In this document: piece after piece, positions 5,510 through 11,777 of the stretch | Layout of the letters: the number at the start of each line of letters is the position of its first letter | How positions within the stretch are numbered: the first letter of the stretch is position 1 | Assembly (NCBI GenBank): GCA_035506315.1 | Contig: DATJPQ010000180.1 | Coordinates: 1-15,107 of the forward strand | Source: MWDT01 sp035506315 | GTDB taxonomy: Bacteria > Verrucomicrobiota > Verrucomicrobiia > Opitutales > Opitutaceae | Length of the DNA stretch: 15,107 nt | Direction: 5' to 3' | Notes under the pieces: generated by a model | What the model was told of the DNA's origin: nothing | The model's database searches: none | What the model saw: only the letters and a program-made list of their open reading frames with translations | Position numbers and translations under genes: made by a program

Positions 5510-6700
5510 TCACCGCACCAGCGAAAACCCGGCGCGCACGGCCGAGGAGTGTTGGTTGTACAAGAGCAGGCTCTCGCCGTAGCCGTCGAAATACTGCACC
5601 ATGAAATACGACGCGAAATCGATGAGCCGCGAGCGCATTGGCAGCGTGAGATCGAATTGCATGCTGCCCTTGTCGAAGTGTTCGCCGAGCCGGCCGGTGA
5701 AGGACAACCCGAACCGTTCGTTCTTCCCGAAGGCGGCCCGAAATTCGCCATAGCCCCGGTATTTCGAGATGTCCGGATTGTCGCTCAAGTCGCCCACGTA
5801 GGCGTAAAACTTCGGCGACAGGATCAGATTCCAGCCGTTGATGTCGCCGAAGATCACGCCCGGGCGATAATAGACGATGTTGACGCTGCGCGAGGTGGGT
5901 CCACCGCGGCCGTTGGACTCGTGTTGAAGCGACAACTGTTGCCCCAGCCATTGCACCGGTCCGGGATTGGGGGACCTCGCCGCCTGCCATTCGCCGATGA
6001 GCTCCGGCATATAGCTGGTGTCGAAGAACGGGCTCGACTTGGCCTGGATATCCCAGAGCGAGCGTTGCGTGTACGCCAGATGTAATCCGCGCAGAGCGGG
6101 CATGCCGGCGCCGAGCACGCCGCTGTCGCTCAACAGCCGGTACTTGAAACTAAACTGGAATTTTGCCCCCGGAGCGTCGCGTCCGTAGATGAAATAGATC
6201 GATTCATGGGTCGAGAAGCGCCCGGCCACAGTGCGCTCGATCTGCGCCGCCACGGGTTGCGCAAAGGTGCCCTTGGCGGACTCGACCGTGGCCGGAGTTG
6301 AGGCCACGGCCGACGGCGTGGACGACGCCGCGACATCGAGCACGCAGCGCGCCGGCGCGGGTCGTTCGATTTCGAGCACCAGGCGGCCCCGTGCGTCCGG
6401 CGGCAGCCGCAGGATAAAGTTCCGTCGCACCGCACCACCCGCGGCGAGCTGCGCCTGCTCAACTACTGCTCCCTGCAACTCGACCGGCCAGGACTGACGC
6501 TCCGTGACGAGCCGACCCGCCAGCACGCCCGGCAGATCGTAGACGACCGTCGTCGGCGACAGATTCGCCACCAGCAACGCAATGCGGACCTCCTTCGCTG
6601 GTGGCACGGACCCCGTCGGCGCGAGCAGGCTGACCACGGTCTCCTGGGCGGAGGCACCGATGGTCGCCGCAAGAAAGCCAAGCATACAAAAGGTTTTCAT
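5510..6700 (-). CDS. pldA: Outer membrane phospholipase A1 (OMPLA/PldA) with N-terminal extra domain
   Basis: A 396-residue exported protein. A signal peptide is visible at 1-18 (MKTFCMLGFLAATIGASA, cleavage before QE). Residues about 20-122 look like a beta-sandwich, immunoglobulin-like domain, followed by an Ala/Ser/Thr/Pro-rich linker (123-145). The barrel from about 165 matches OMPLA: LQHESNGRGG gives the catalytic H260 and S262, and N274 lies 12 residues after the serine, the same spacing as H142, S144 and N156 in E. coli PldA. Further barrel signatures are KFQFSFKYRLL, SPKFYAYVGD and the repeated aromatic strand ends. It hydrolyses acyl esters of phospholipids in the outer membrane, usually as a calcium-dependent dimer. 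E. coli PldA is about 290 residues, so the extra length is the N-terminal domain. It converges with surE and is transcribed alone. Confidence 0.93.
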   Translation of the reverse strand: MKTFCMLGFLAATIGASAQETVVSLLAPTGSVPPAKEVRIALLVANLSPTTVVYDLPGVLAGRLVTERQSWPVELQGAVVEQAQLAAGGAVRRNFILRLPPDARGRLVLEIERPAPARCVLDVAASSTPSAVASTPATVESAKGTFAQPVAAQIERTVAGRFSTHESIYFIYGRDAPGAKFQFSFKYRLLSDSGVLGAGMPALRGLHLAYTQRSLWDIQAKSSPFFDTSYMPELIGEWQAARSPNPGPVQWLGQQLSLQHESNGRGGPTSRSVNIVYYRPGVIFGDINGWNLILSPKFYAYVGDLSDNPDISKYRGYGEFRAAFGKNERFGLSFTGRLGEHFDKGSMQFDLTLPMRSRLIDFASYFMVQYFDGYGESLLLYNQHSSAVRAGFSLVR

Positions 6701-6832
6701 GCTTCGCTTATCCTACTCGCCTAACGCTCGCCCGCCAACGGCTATCTGGCTGCCAGCGCCAACGTGGGTGCAACTCAGTTTCCGGACAACGCCAGCCGCC
6801 GACCCTCTCGCCCGGATACCAGAAAACTGTCG

Positions 6833-6931
6833 CTGTAGCGGCGGTCTATGACCGCCGGTTGTAGGGCGGGGTCGCCGAACCCCGCCGTGTGTTCGCCAAA
6901 TTCTGTCGGCGGTCATAGACTGCCGCTACAG
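6833..6931. repeat. 99-bp composite palindromic element
   Basis: Outer 25-bp arms (6833-6857 and 6907-6931) are inverted copies with 24 of 25 matches, each beginning CTGTAGCGGC on its own strand. The left arm contains the palindrome CGGCGGTC-TAT-GACCGCCG (6839-6857). Nested between them at 6861-6886 is a second palindrome beginning GTAGGGCGGG, with 8-bp arms GGCGGGGT/ACCCCGCC. The element lies in the 285-base gap between the pldA start and the end of the 95-residue protein gene; no gene is visible there. Confidence 0.85.
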
Positions 6932-6985
6932 AATACTGTTTCGTGCCAGGCTTAGCGCTCCGTCCTGCACCATGGAGCGCTGGTG

Positions 6986-7273
6986 TCACCCTTCGGCCTG
7001 CCCCGCCAGTGCCTGCTGCACCATCAACTTCGTCACCGCAAAACGCGGCCGCGAAAAAGTCCACTTCCGCGTCCGGCCTTCTTCGAACACGGCGACCAAC
7101 GTCGCCCGAATCGGGCAGCCCGGATCGGCGCAGGCCAGCTCGGTGACAGTCACGACCGCTTCGGCGTCGAGCCGCAGAATCTCCCGCGTCCACTCCCTGA
7201 TCGCCGCGGTGTGCGCCGGATCGACGCCTGCCGGCGCGCGATCGTCCCCGGGCTGCGGGATGAAGTTGTGCAT
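6986..7273 (-). CDS. Small conserved-looking protein with a CADPGCP motif
   Basis: A 95-residue soluble protein with no signal peptide. The centre reads VTVTELACADPGCPIRATLV (41-60), with C48 and C53 next to a Pro-Gly turn, followed by a predicted strand (RKWTFSRP) and a terminal helix (VTKLMVQQAL). From memory, short proteins with a TEL.C..PGCP pattern often accompany CobW-type metal GTPases; that recollection needs a database check. Here the nearest G3E gene lies about 4.5 kb upstream on the same strand. The spacing of 48 bases to the gene before it suggests a minus-strand operon with the helical protein and the YciI-like protein. No enzymatic function can be assigned; metal handling is only a guess from the cysteine pair. 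Start at ATG 7273 has no clear ribosome binding site. Confidence 0.7.
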   Translation of the reverse strand: MHNFIPQPGDDRAPAGVDPAHTAAIREWTREILRLDAEAVVTVTELACADPGCPIRATLVAVFEEGRTRKWTFSRPRFAVTKLMVQQALAGQAEG

Positions 7274-7321
7274 AATCTGGGAGCCAGTGTCGCCTGCGGA
7301 TCGGCCGAGCGGTCCGGCAGC

Positions 7322-7804
7322 TTAAGCCTCGTTGAGCTCCTGAAAGCGGGCCAACAATTCCCGGGTGGGCGCGTTCAACTCTTCGACGTTCACCCGCTCC
7401 CGCAGCCGGGCGATTTCGCTGCGGAGCTCAGGAGTCACGGCCCCCGGCTCGCTGGCGACCAGCAATAGCACGTGGAGCGCCAGTTGAAAGGCGCTGCCGG
7501 CGATGGCATCCTGATTTTTCCCCTGATAGACGAGGCCGGCCTGCTCGAGAATGGCGGCATAGGCGATGCATTTGTTGCGCCCCGTTTCCGCCGATTCGCC
7601 CAACTTCAGCATGGGCAATTGCTCGTCCAGGGGCAGGTGCCGGAACTCGGCGGCGGGACGCACGAATAGTTTCTCCTGCGCATGCACCAGCGCAATCAAC
7701 GCCTCGTCGAGCTTGCCCGCCTGCCGCAACGCCAGCGCCTGCGCCACGAACTGACGCAGCTGTTCGATCAGCCGGAGCAGGTAGTCCTGTCGTTCGCCGG
7801 GCAT
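7322..7804 (-). CDS. Helical protein of unknown function (DUF6483-like)
   Basis: A 160-residue, almost entirely alpha-helical soluble protein. It opens with MPGERQDYLLRLIEQLRQFV and a LRQAGKLDEALIALVHAQEK segment that looks like one helical-hairpin (TPR-like) unit. It continues with KCIAYAAILEQAGLVYQGKN and ends in charged helices. The opening ..QDYLLRLIEQL plus a DEAL helix pair resembles the DUF6483 proteins known mainly from Firmicutes, but I cannot confirm membership. It has no cysteine cluster, membrane segment or catalytic motif. It sits between the YciI-like gene (19-base gap upstream) and the 95-residue gene (48-base gap downstream) on the same strand, so co-transcription is likely. 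Function unknown. Confidence 0.75.
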   Translation of the reverse strand: MPGERQDYLLRLIEQLRQFVAQALALRQAGKLDEALIALVHAQEKLFVRPAAEFRHLPLDEQLPMLKLGESAETGRNKCIAYAAILEQAGLVYQGKNQDAIAGSAFQLALHVLLLVASEPGAVTPELRSEIARLRERVNVEELNAPTRELLARFQELNEA

Positions 7805-7823
7805 GGCCGTCCGCTTCGCGGCC

Positions 7824-8114
7824 TCAGATCCACCTGTCGACCATGGGATTCTTCATCGTGAGCATGAAGCAGGTGAACGTGTATTCGGCCACACCCAGTT
7901 TGTGGTACGGCTCGTCCTTGATGAACTCTTTGATCCAATCGTCGGAGTCCGCCCGGATGACCAGCACCTCGCCATCGCGCGAGGCTTTCGGCCCGGATAA
8001 CAATATCACATCCTTATCGTAGTGAAGTTGCAGATACGTGCGATGATCGGGCACCGCTTCGCGGAATTCCGTGATCGGACGGACGAAACGACTCTCGACG
8101 ATGTAGTGTTTCAT
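7824..8114 (-). CDS. YciI-like (YCII-related) domain protein
   Basis: A 96-residue single-domain protein with the dimeric alpha/beta (ferredoxin-like) YCII-related fold. It starts MKHYIVESRFVRPITEF and contains the family pattern DHRTYLQLHYDKDVILLSGP (23-42), where D23-H24 match the conserved acid/histidine pair and SGP marks the turn before the second strand. EVLVIRADSDDWIKEFIKDE gives the characteristic strand and helix, then PY. Members have been proposed as small enzymes acting on muconolactone-like substrates or as modules attached to regulators; most have no known substrate. It is the first gene of a likely three-gene minus-strand operon (YciI-like, helical protein, CADPGCP protein). 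A palindromic repeat lies just upstream. Confidence 0.9.
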   Translation of the reverse strand: MKHYIVESRFVRPITEFREAVPDHRTYLQLHYDKDVILLSGPKASRDGEVLVIRADSDDWIKEFIKDEPYHKLGVAEYTFTCFMLTMKNPMVDRWI

Positions 8115-8220
8115 GGGGAAAAGATCGGCTCAGGTTGGCGAACGCTTTCAACCAAGAAATTACAGCGCCGGTAGGTCTGCGGCAAGGGGCGATTTGCCGC
8201 CAGTTCGATGCCGCACAGGC

Positions 8221-8282
8221 TTTGTAGCCGCACGGTTTACCGTGTGGTCCGAAATCCGCGCCGTAAACGGCGCGGCTACGAA
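8221..8282. repeat. GTAGCCGC-type inverted-repeat element
   Basis: It begins TTTGTAGCCGCACGGTTTAC and ends in the inverse form GGCGCGGCTACGAA. Each half contains its own hairpin; the right one is CGCGCCG-TAAA-CGGCGCG (8257-8274). It lies between the ChrA stop and the YciI-like start and is one of several GTAGC-flanked palindromes in this window. Confidence 0.8.
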
Positions 8283-8295
8283 GGGCGCCAGCTTG

Positions 8296-9486
8296 TCACA
8301 GCAGCCATTGCCCGAGCACCGCCGCGACGGCCACCATCGCCCAGGGTGGCAGTTTCAAGAGTTGGAGCGCAATAAAAGCCGCCAACGCCAGCCCGCCGCT
8401 GCGTACCCCCGTGACCCCGGAGGTGCACACCGGATTGTAGAACGCGGCCAGCAGCACACCGACGACCGCGGCATTGGCTCCGCGCAACGTCGCCTGGGCA
8501 CACGCCCGCCGGCGCAAAGTCTGCCAGAACGGCAGCACTCCGAGCACGAGCAGCAATCCCGGTGCGAAGATCGCCAGCAGGCACCACGCTCCGCCGAACG
8601 CGCCGCCCGGTCCGATTTTCGCCACCGCACCGAGGAAGGCCGACAGCGTAAACAACGGCCCCGGCAACGCCTGGGCCGCGCCGTAGCCCGCGAGAAAAGT
8701 GTCATGCGTCACCCACCCCGGCGCCACCACCGCGCGGTCGAGCAGCGGCAGCACCACGTGCCCGCCGCCAAAGACGAGCGAGCCCGTGCGATAAAACCGG
8801 TCGGCGAGCAGCCACCAGCCGTTGCCAGTCGCCTGAGCCAAAATGGGCAACGTCAACAGCAGGCCGCAGAACGCCGCCAGCCATGGCGCGCCGCGACGCC
8901 ATTCACTTCCGGTAGCCACAAACGCGGGCGATTGGACGCCGGCCTCCTCACGCCGCAGCCATCGCCACCCCACCGCGCCGCCGAGGGCGATCACTGCGAT
9001 CTGACTCCACGCCGCGGGCACGAGCAGCAGCGCCGCCGCCGCCGCGAGCGCCAGCGCCCGACGGGGCCAATCCGGGCACAGGCTTCGCGCCATGCCCCAG
9101 ACCGCCTGAGCCACCACCGCCACCGCCGCGGCCTTGAGCCCCGCCAGCCAGCCCGCGCCGCCGAGTCGACCCCACGCCGACACGCCGTACGCAAACCCGA
9201 TCATCAAAAGCGCCGACGGCAGCGTGAATCCCAACCACGCCGCCAGCCCGCCCAGCAACCCGCGTTGCAGATAACCAATGGTGAAACCCGTCTGACTGCT
9301 CGATGGCCCCGGGAGAAACTGGCAGAGGGCGACCACGTCGACCAAGTGCGCGTCGTCGAGCCAGCGCCGCCGTTCGACGTACTCCTTGCGATAGTAGCCG
9401 AGGTGTGCCACCGGCCCGCCAAACGACGTGCATCCCAGCCGCAGCGCGACGAGAAAGATTTCGCGAAGAGAAGGCGAGGCCGCCAT
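8296..9486 (-). CDS. chrA: Chromate transporter ChrA (two CHR domains)
   Basis: A 396-residue polytopic inner-membrane protein of the CHR family, thought to export chromate (and perhaps sulfate-like anions) using the proton motive force. The two homologous halves are clear. The first has LREIFLVALRLG then SFGGPVAHLGYYRKEYV (GGP at 23-25) and QFLPGPSSSQ (LPGP 58-61). The second has GSLVFGGGHVVLPLL (GGGH 240-243) and QALPGPLFTL (LPGP 274-277). About ten hydrophobic segments are visible. I chose ATG 9486 because the family similarity begins there (MAASPSLREIF); ATG 9576 is in frame and would add 30 residues. Open frame beyond 9576 is repeat-derived and not protein. No chrB regulator or chrC is next to it, so chromate induction cannot be seen. 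Confidence 0.93.
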   Translation of the reverse strand: MAASPSLREIFLVALRLGCTSFGGPVAHLGYYRKEYVERRRWLDDAHLVDVVALCQFLPGPSSSQTGFTIGYLQRGLLGGLAAWLGFTLPSALLMIGFAYGVSAWGRLGGAGWLAGLKAAAVAVVAQAVWGMARSLCPDWPRRALALAAAAALLLVPAAWSQIAVIALGGAVGWRWLRREEAGVQSPAFVATGSEWRRGAPWLAAFCGLLLTLPILAQATGNGWWLLADRFYRTGSLVFGGGHVVLPLLDRAVVAPGWVTHDTFLAGYGAAQALPGPLFTLSAFLGAVAKIGPGGAFGGAWCLLAIFAPGLLLVLGVLPFWQTLRRRACAQATLRGANAAVVGVLLAAFYNPVCTSGVTGVRSGGLALAAFIALQLLKLPPWAMVAVAAVLGQWLL

Positions 9487-9589
9487 GTCACGCAAACGCT
9501 GAACCACCGCCCGCCGGAAGGCAAACGGCACTGTCCTGAGTCTTTTCAACAATCCTGCAGCTTGCGTTGAACGCATTAACGCCCCCGCG

Positions 9590-9654
9590 CTCCGCCGCGT
9601 AACCGCGGCGGCTACGTTCGGAATGTAGCCGCGCCGCTTATGGCGCGGGAGACG
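9590..9654. repeat. Pair of divergent GTAGCCGC palindromes upstream of chrA
   Basis: Left copy 9590-9615 (reading GTAGCCGCCGCGG on the minus strand) contains CGCCGCG-TAAC-CGCGGCG. Right copy 9625-9654 reads GTAGCCGCGCCGCTTATGGC and ends GGGAGACG. The two are head to head, nine bases apart. The right copy matches 9757-9786 at 25 of 30 positions. Confidence 0.8.
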
Positions 9655-9673
9655 GAGTGACCATGCTGCCGAA

Positions 9674-9743
9674 GTAGCAGCCGACGTCAGGAGGCTAGAG
9701 ATCGGCACCTCTCGCAACCCAGCCTCGTAACCTCGGCTGCTAC
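9674..9743. repeat. GTAGCAGCCGA inverted-repeat element overlapping a stop codon
   Basis: Arms 9674-9696 and 9721-9743: GTAGCAGCCGA, four matched or mismatched positions, then GAGGCT, with only a few mismatches over 23 bases. The right arm includes the TAG stop (9740-9742 on the minus strand) of the inositol-monophosphatase gene, so the repeat supplies the end of that gene. Confidence 0.8.
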
Positions 9744-10585
9744 GTATCAATCGGGAGTAGCCGTCCCACTTGCGGCGCGGGAGACGCAAGCTCCGCCAGT
9801 GACCGGTGCAGGCGGCCGTTGCTGGCGATCATGCGGTAAACATGCTCTTCCGCGACCCGCTCCCGCCAAAATTTTCCGCCGGCGCGCTCGATGATAAAAC
9901 CGCCCGCTGCGATGTCCCAGAGACTGATCCCGGTCTCGATGTAGGCGTCGAAGCGACCGCAGGCAACGTAAGCCAGCGCGATGCCCGCCGAACCCATGTT
10001 GCGCACCTTGCGCGTGCGGTTGGACAGGCAGCTGAACAATTGCAGCGCCGCCGCCGTCACCCGTTCACCCTTGCCATACCCCATCGCGGCGATGGCCTCG
10101 CCAAGTCGGGCGCGCCGGCTTACCTGGACGGGTTTCCCGTTCAGCCGGGTCCGATCACCGGCCACCGCGCTCCAGAGCTCGTCCAGGAAGGGATCGTAGA
10201 TCACGCCGACCACCGTCGCATAGCCGCCGTCCACCCGGGCGGCCCGTGCCCGGCTGCGCACTTGCAGGGCGATGCACACGCAGGCGTGCGGAATGCCATG
10301 AGCGTAGTTGACCGTGCCGTCGATGGGATCGATTACCCAACGCTCGGCCGCCTGCGCCGCGCCGGAGGAGCCTTCCTCGCCGAGCACGGCAATGTCGGGA
10401 AACTTCCGGCCCAGCCGCCGCTCGATCAGGCGCTGGCAGCGCACATCGAGCTCTAGCTTGATGTCGTGGTTGGCCGTCGCATTGACCCGCTTGGCCGCGG
10501 TGAGATTGCGGCGCATCACGGCGCCCGCAGCGCGGGCGGCGGCGATGGCTTCGCGCAGGGCGGCCCGGTAACGTGTGGTCTTCAT
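9740..10585 (-). CDS. Inositol monophosphatase family protein (SuhB-like)
   Basis: A 281-residue Mg2+-dependent, Li+-sensitive-type sugar/inositol phosphatase. All three metal motifs are present: VLGEEGSS with E70/E71, WVIDPIDGTVNYAHG with D86 and D89, and GISLWDIAAGGFIIERAGG with D224. The length suits the family (about 260-280). Substrate cannot be set from sequence alone; inositol-1-phosphate, histidinol phosphate, PAP or fructose bisphosphate are handled by relatives. It is followed by no gene on its strand for about 150 bases and preceded by the WD40 gene with a 22-base gap, so the two are probably co-transcribed. Residues about 267-277 of its C-terminal tail are encoded by a copy of a dispersed repeat, and the stop codon lies in another repeat. 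Confidence 0.93.
   Translation of the reverse strand: MKTTRYRAALREAIAAARAAGAVMRRNLTAAKRVNATANHDIKLELDVRCQRLIERRLGRKFPDIAVLGEEGSSGAAQAAERWVIDPIDGTVNYAHGIPHACVCIALQVRSRARAARVDGGYATVVGVIYDPFLDELWSAVAGDRTRLNGKPVQVSRRARLGEAIAAMGYGKGERVTAAALQLFSCLSNRTRKVRNMGSAGIALAYVACGRFDAYIETGISLWDIAAGGFIIERAGGKFWRERVAEEHVYRMIASNGRLHRSLAELASPAPQVGRLLPIDT
9757..9786. repeat. Repeat copy inside the 3' end of the phosphatase gene
   Basis: GTAGCCGTCCCACTTGCGGC...GGGAGACG matches the intergenic copy at 9625-9654 in 25 of 30 bases. Read on the minus strand in the phosphatase frame it encodes roughly residues 267-277 (APQVGRLL region). Confidence 0.75.
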
Positions 10586-10607
10586 GGATAATCGGGTGCG
10601 GCGTTCG

Positions 10608-11678
10608 TCACTCCTCGCACTTCAGCACGTACACGACACCCTGCTCTGAGCCGATGGCGAGAAAGCGGTCGTCGGGTGACCATGCCAGTTTCGTCGCCGG
10701 CGTTGGCAGCTGCACCGTGGCGTGCAACGGCTGTGCGCGCCCGGGCGTCCAAAGCATGAGCGCGCCATCCTGGGACGCCGTGGCGAGCAGGGCGCCCTGC
10801 TGCTGAAACGCCACCGCGCACACCGCGGCATCGTGCGGAAACATCTGCGGCTCGCGCCCCTCCGGCCCGGCGCCGAGACAATCCCAGATGCACGCATCCT
10901 TGCCGCCGCTCGTGGCGAGCCAGCGGCTCGTGTGATCGAAAGCCAGATGCCGCACCTTCCCGTCGTAGCCGCTCATGTGGAATTCCTGGTCCTCTGCGGG
11001 AATCCAGAGGTGCACACTCGGGTCCTGGTTGCCGGAAACCAGCCACCGGCTGTCCGGCGACCACACGAGCGCATGGATGCCATTCACATAGTGAAACTCC
11101 TTCTGGGCGATAAAATCGTCCGCATCCCACAGGCACACGCCGCCAAAATAGGCGCTGGCCACGCAGCCGCCCGCCGGTTGCCACGCAAGCGCCAGGATCG
11201 TCTTCGGTGCGTCGGGAAACGTGTGACGCACGGAAAGATCGGGATTGAGAAAAACGAGTTTGCGCCCGGCCGACGCGGCCAGCGCTGGTTTATTTGGAGT
11301 TTGGGATTTGGTGTTTGGCGTTTCTCCCAGAGATCTCCACGCCAGATGTTCGACCCACGCGTGGCCGAGCTCGGCCGTGGCGACGTGCTGGCCGGCCGCG
11401 GCATCCCAGAGCTTCACTTTCCCATCCTGCCCACCGCTGGCCAGCAGGTAGGGCGGGTTATCCTTAACCCGCCGCAGATCGTCGCCCGGCATCCACGCGA
11501 TCGCATTGGTACCGTCGCCATGCCCGGGGAGCACCTGCCGTGTCGCGCCGTCGGCTGCCGCGAACAGCGTGATCGGACCGGCGGCGGAGGCGGCCGCGAG
11601 CATCTGCCCGTCGGGCGACCAGCCGAGATCGATCACATAATCGTCGAGCGGCGCGGCCCAGTGCTTGGTGAGTTGCAT
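10608..11678 (-). CDS. WD40 repeat (beta-propeller) protein
   Basis: A 356-residue cytoplasmic beta-propeller without signal peptide, probably a protein-interaction scaffold. WD blade ends are visible at VKLWDA (88-93), VCLWDA, VHLWIP, ACIWDC and LMLWTP, each preceded by phrases such as WSPDGQMLAAAS, WSPDSRWLVSG and WSPDDRFLAIGS, giving about seven blades. It lies between the G3E GTPase gene and the inositol-monophosphatase gene on the same strand. A WD40-CobW pairing is something I recall from other genomes, which would suggest a role in the GTPase's metal pathway, but this is inference. Two inter-blade loops are odd: residues 69-78 come from a palindromic GTAGGGCGGG repeat and residues 119-131 (ETPNTKSQTPNKP) from an A-rich low-complexity run, both of a type normally found between genes. 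Confidence 0.88.
   Translation of the reverse strand: MQLTKHWAAPLDDYVIDLGWSPDGQMLAAASAAGPITLFAAADGATRQVLPGHGDGTNAIAWMPGDDLRRVKDNPPYLLASGGQDGKVKLWDAAAGQHVATAELGHAWVEHLAWRSLGETPNTKSQTPNKPALAASAGRKLVFLNPDLSVRHTFPDAPKTILALAWQPAGGCVASAYFGGVCLWDADDFIAQKEFHYVNGIHALVWSPDSRWLVSGNQDPSVHLWIPAEDQEFHMSGYDGKVRHLAFDHTSRWLATSGGKDACIWDCLGAGPEGREPQMFPHDAAVCAVAFQQQGALLATASQDGALMLWTPGRAQPLHATVQLPTPATKLAWSPDDRFLAIGSEQGVVYVLKCEE
11287..11323. repeat. Low-complexity TTTGG-type repeat inside the WD40 gene
   Basis: Plus strand reads TTTATTTGGAGTTTGGGATT and on to GGTGTTTGGCGTTT, a degenerate (TTTGGNNN) run in an otherwise GC-rich gene. It keeps the frame and encodes ETPNTKSQTPNKP. I recognise the pattern from intergenic regions of other genomes. 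Confidence 0.65.
11448..11473. repeat. GTAGGGCGGG palindrome inside the WD40 gene
   Basis: GTAGGGCGGG followed by a perfect hairpin: GGCGGGTTA (11452-11460), loop TCCT, TAACCCGCC (11465-11473). It shares its first ten bases and its architecture with the intergenic copy at 6861-6886. In frame it encodes residues about 69-78 of the WD40 protein. Confidence 0.75.
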
Positions 11679-11683
11679 GTCAG

Positions 11684-11777
11684 AATCGTTCTCGTGCTTC
11701 GTTCTCTTTATCTTTCTCGCTGCTATCGAACGCGAACGCCAAGAGAACGAGGAACGAGAAAGAGAACGAGAACGATT
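11684..11777. repeat. Inverted GAGAACGA-rich spacer between the GTPase and WD40 genes
   Basis: AATCGTTCTCG (11684-11694) is the exact inverse of CGAGAACGATT (11767-11777). The interior is built of GTTCTC/TCTTTCTCG on one side and AGAGAACGAGGAACGAGAAA on the other. It fills the gap and ends at the base before the GTPase stop codon (11778-11780), so the transcript could fold into a long hairpin between the two genes. Confidence 0.75.

Noticed and set aside
8113..9570. 485-codon open frame on the plus strand opposite chrA
   Set aside because: Its product is dominated by Arg, Pro and Gln with no domain, while the minus strand carries all the ChrA motifs.
9487..9789. N-terminal extension of ChrA
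   Set aside because: The portion beyond 9576 is made of GTAGC palindromes and overlaps the phosphatase gene; family similarity begins at MAASPSLREIF (9486). ATG 9576 remains possible.
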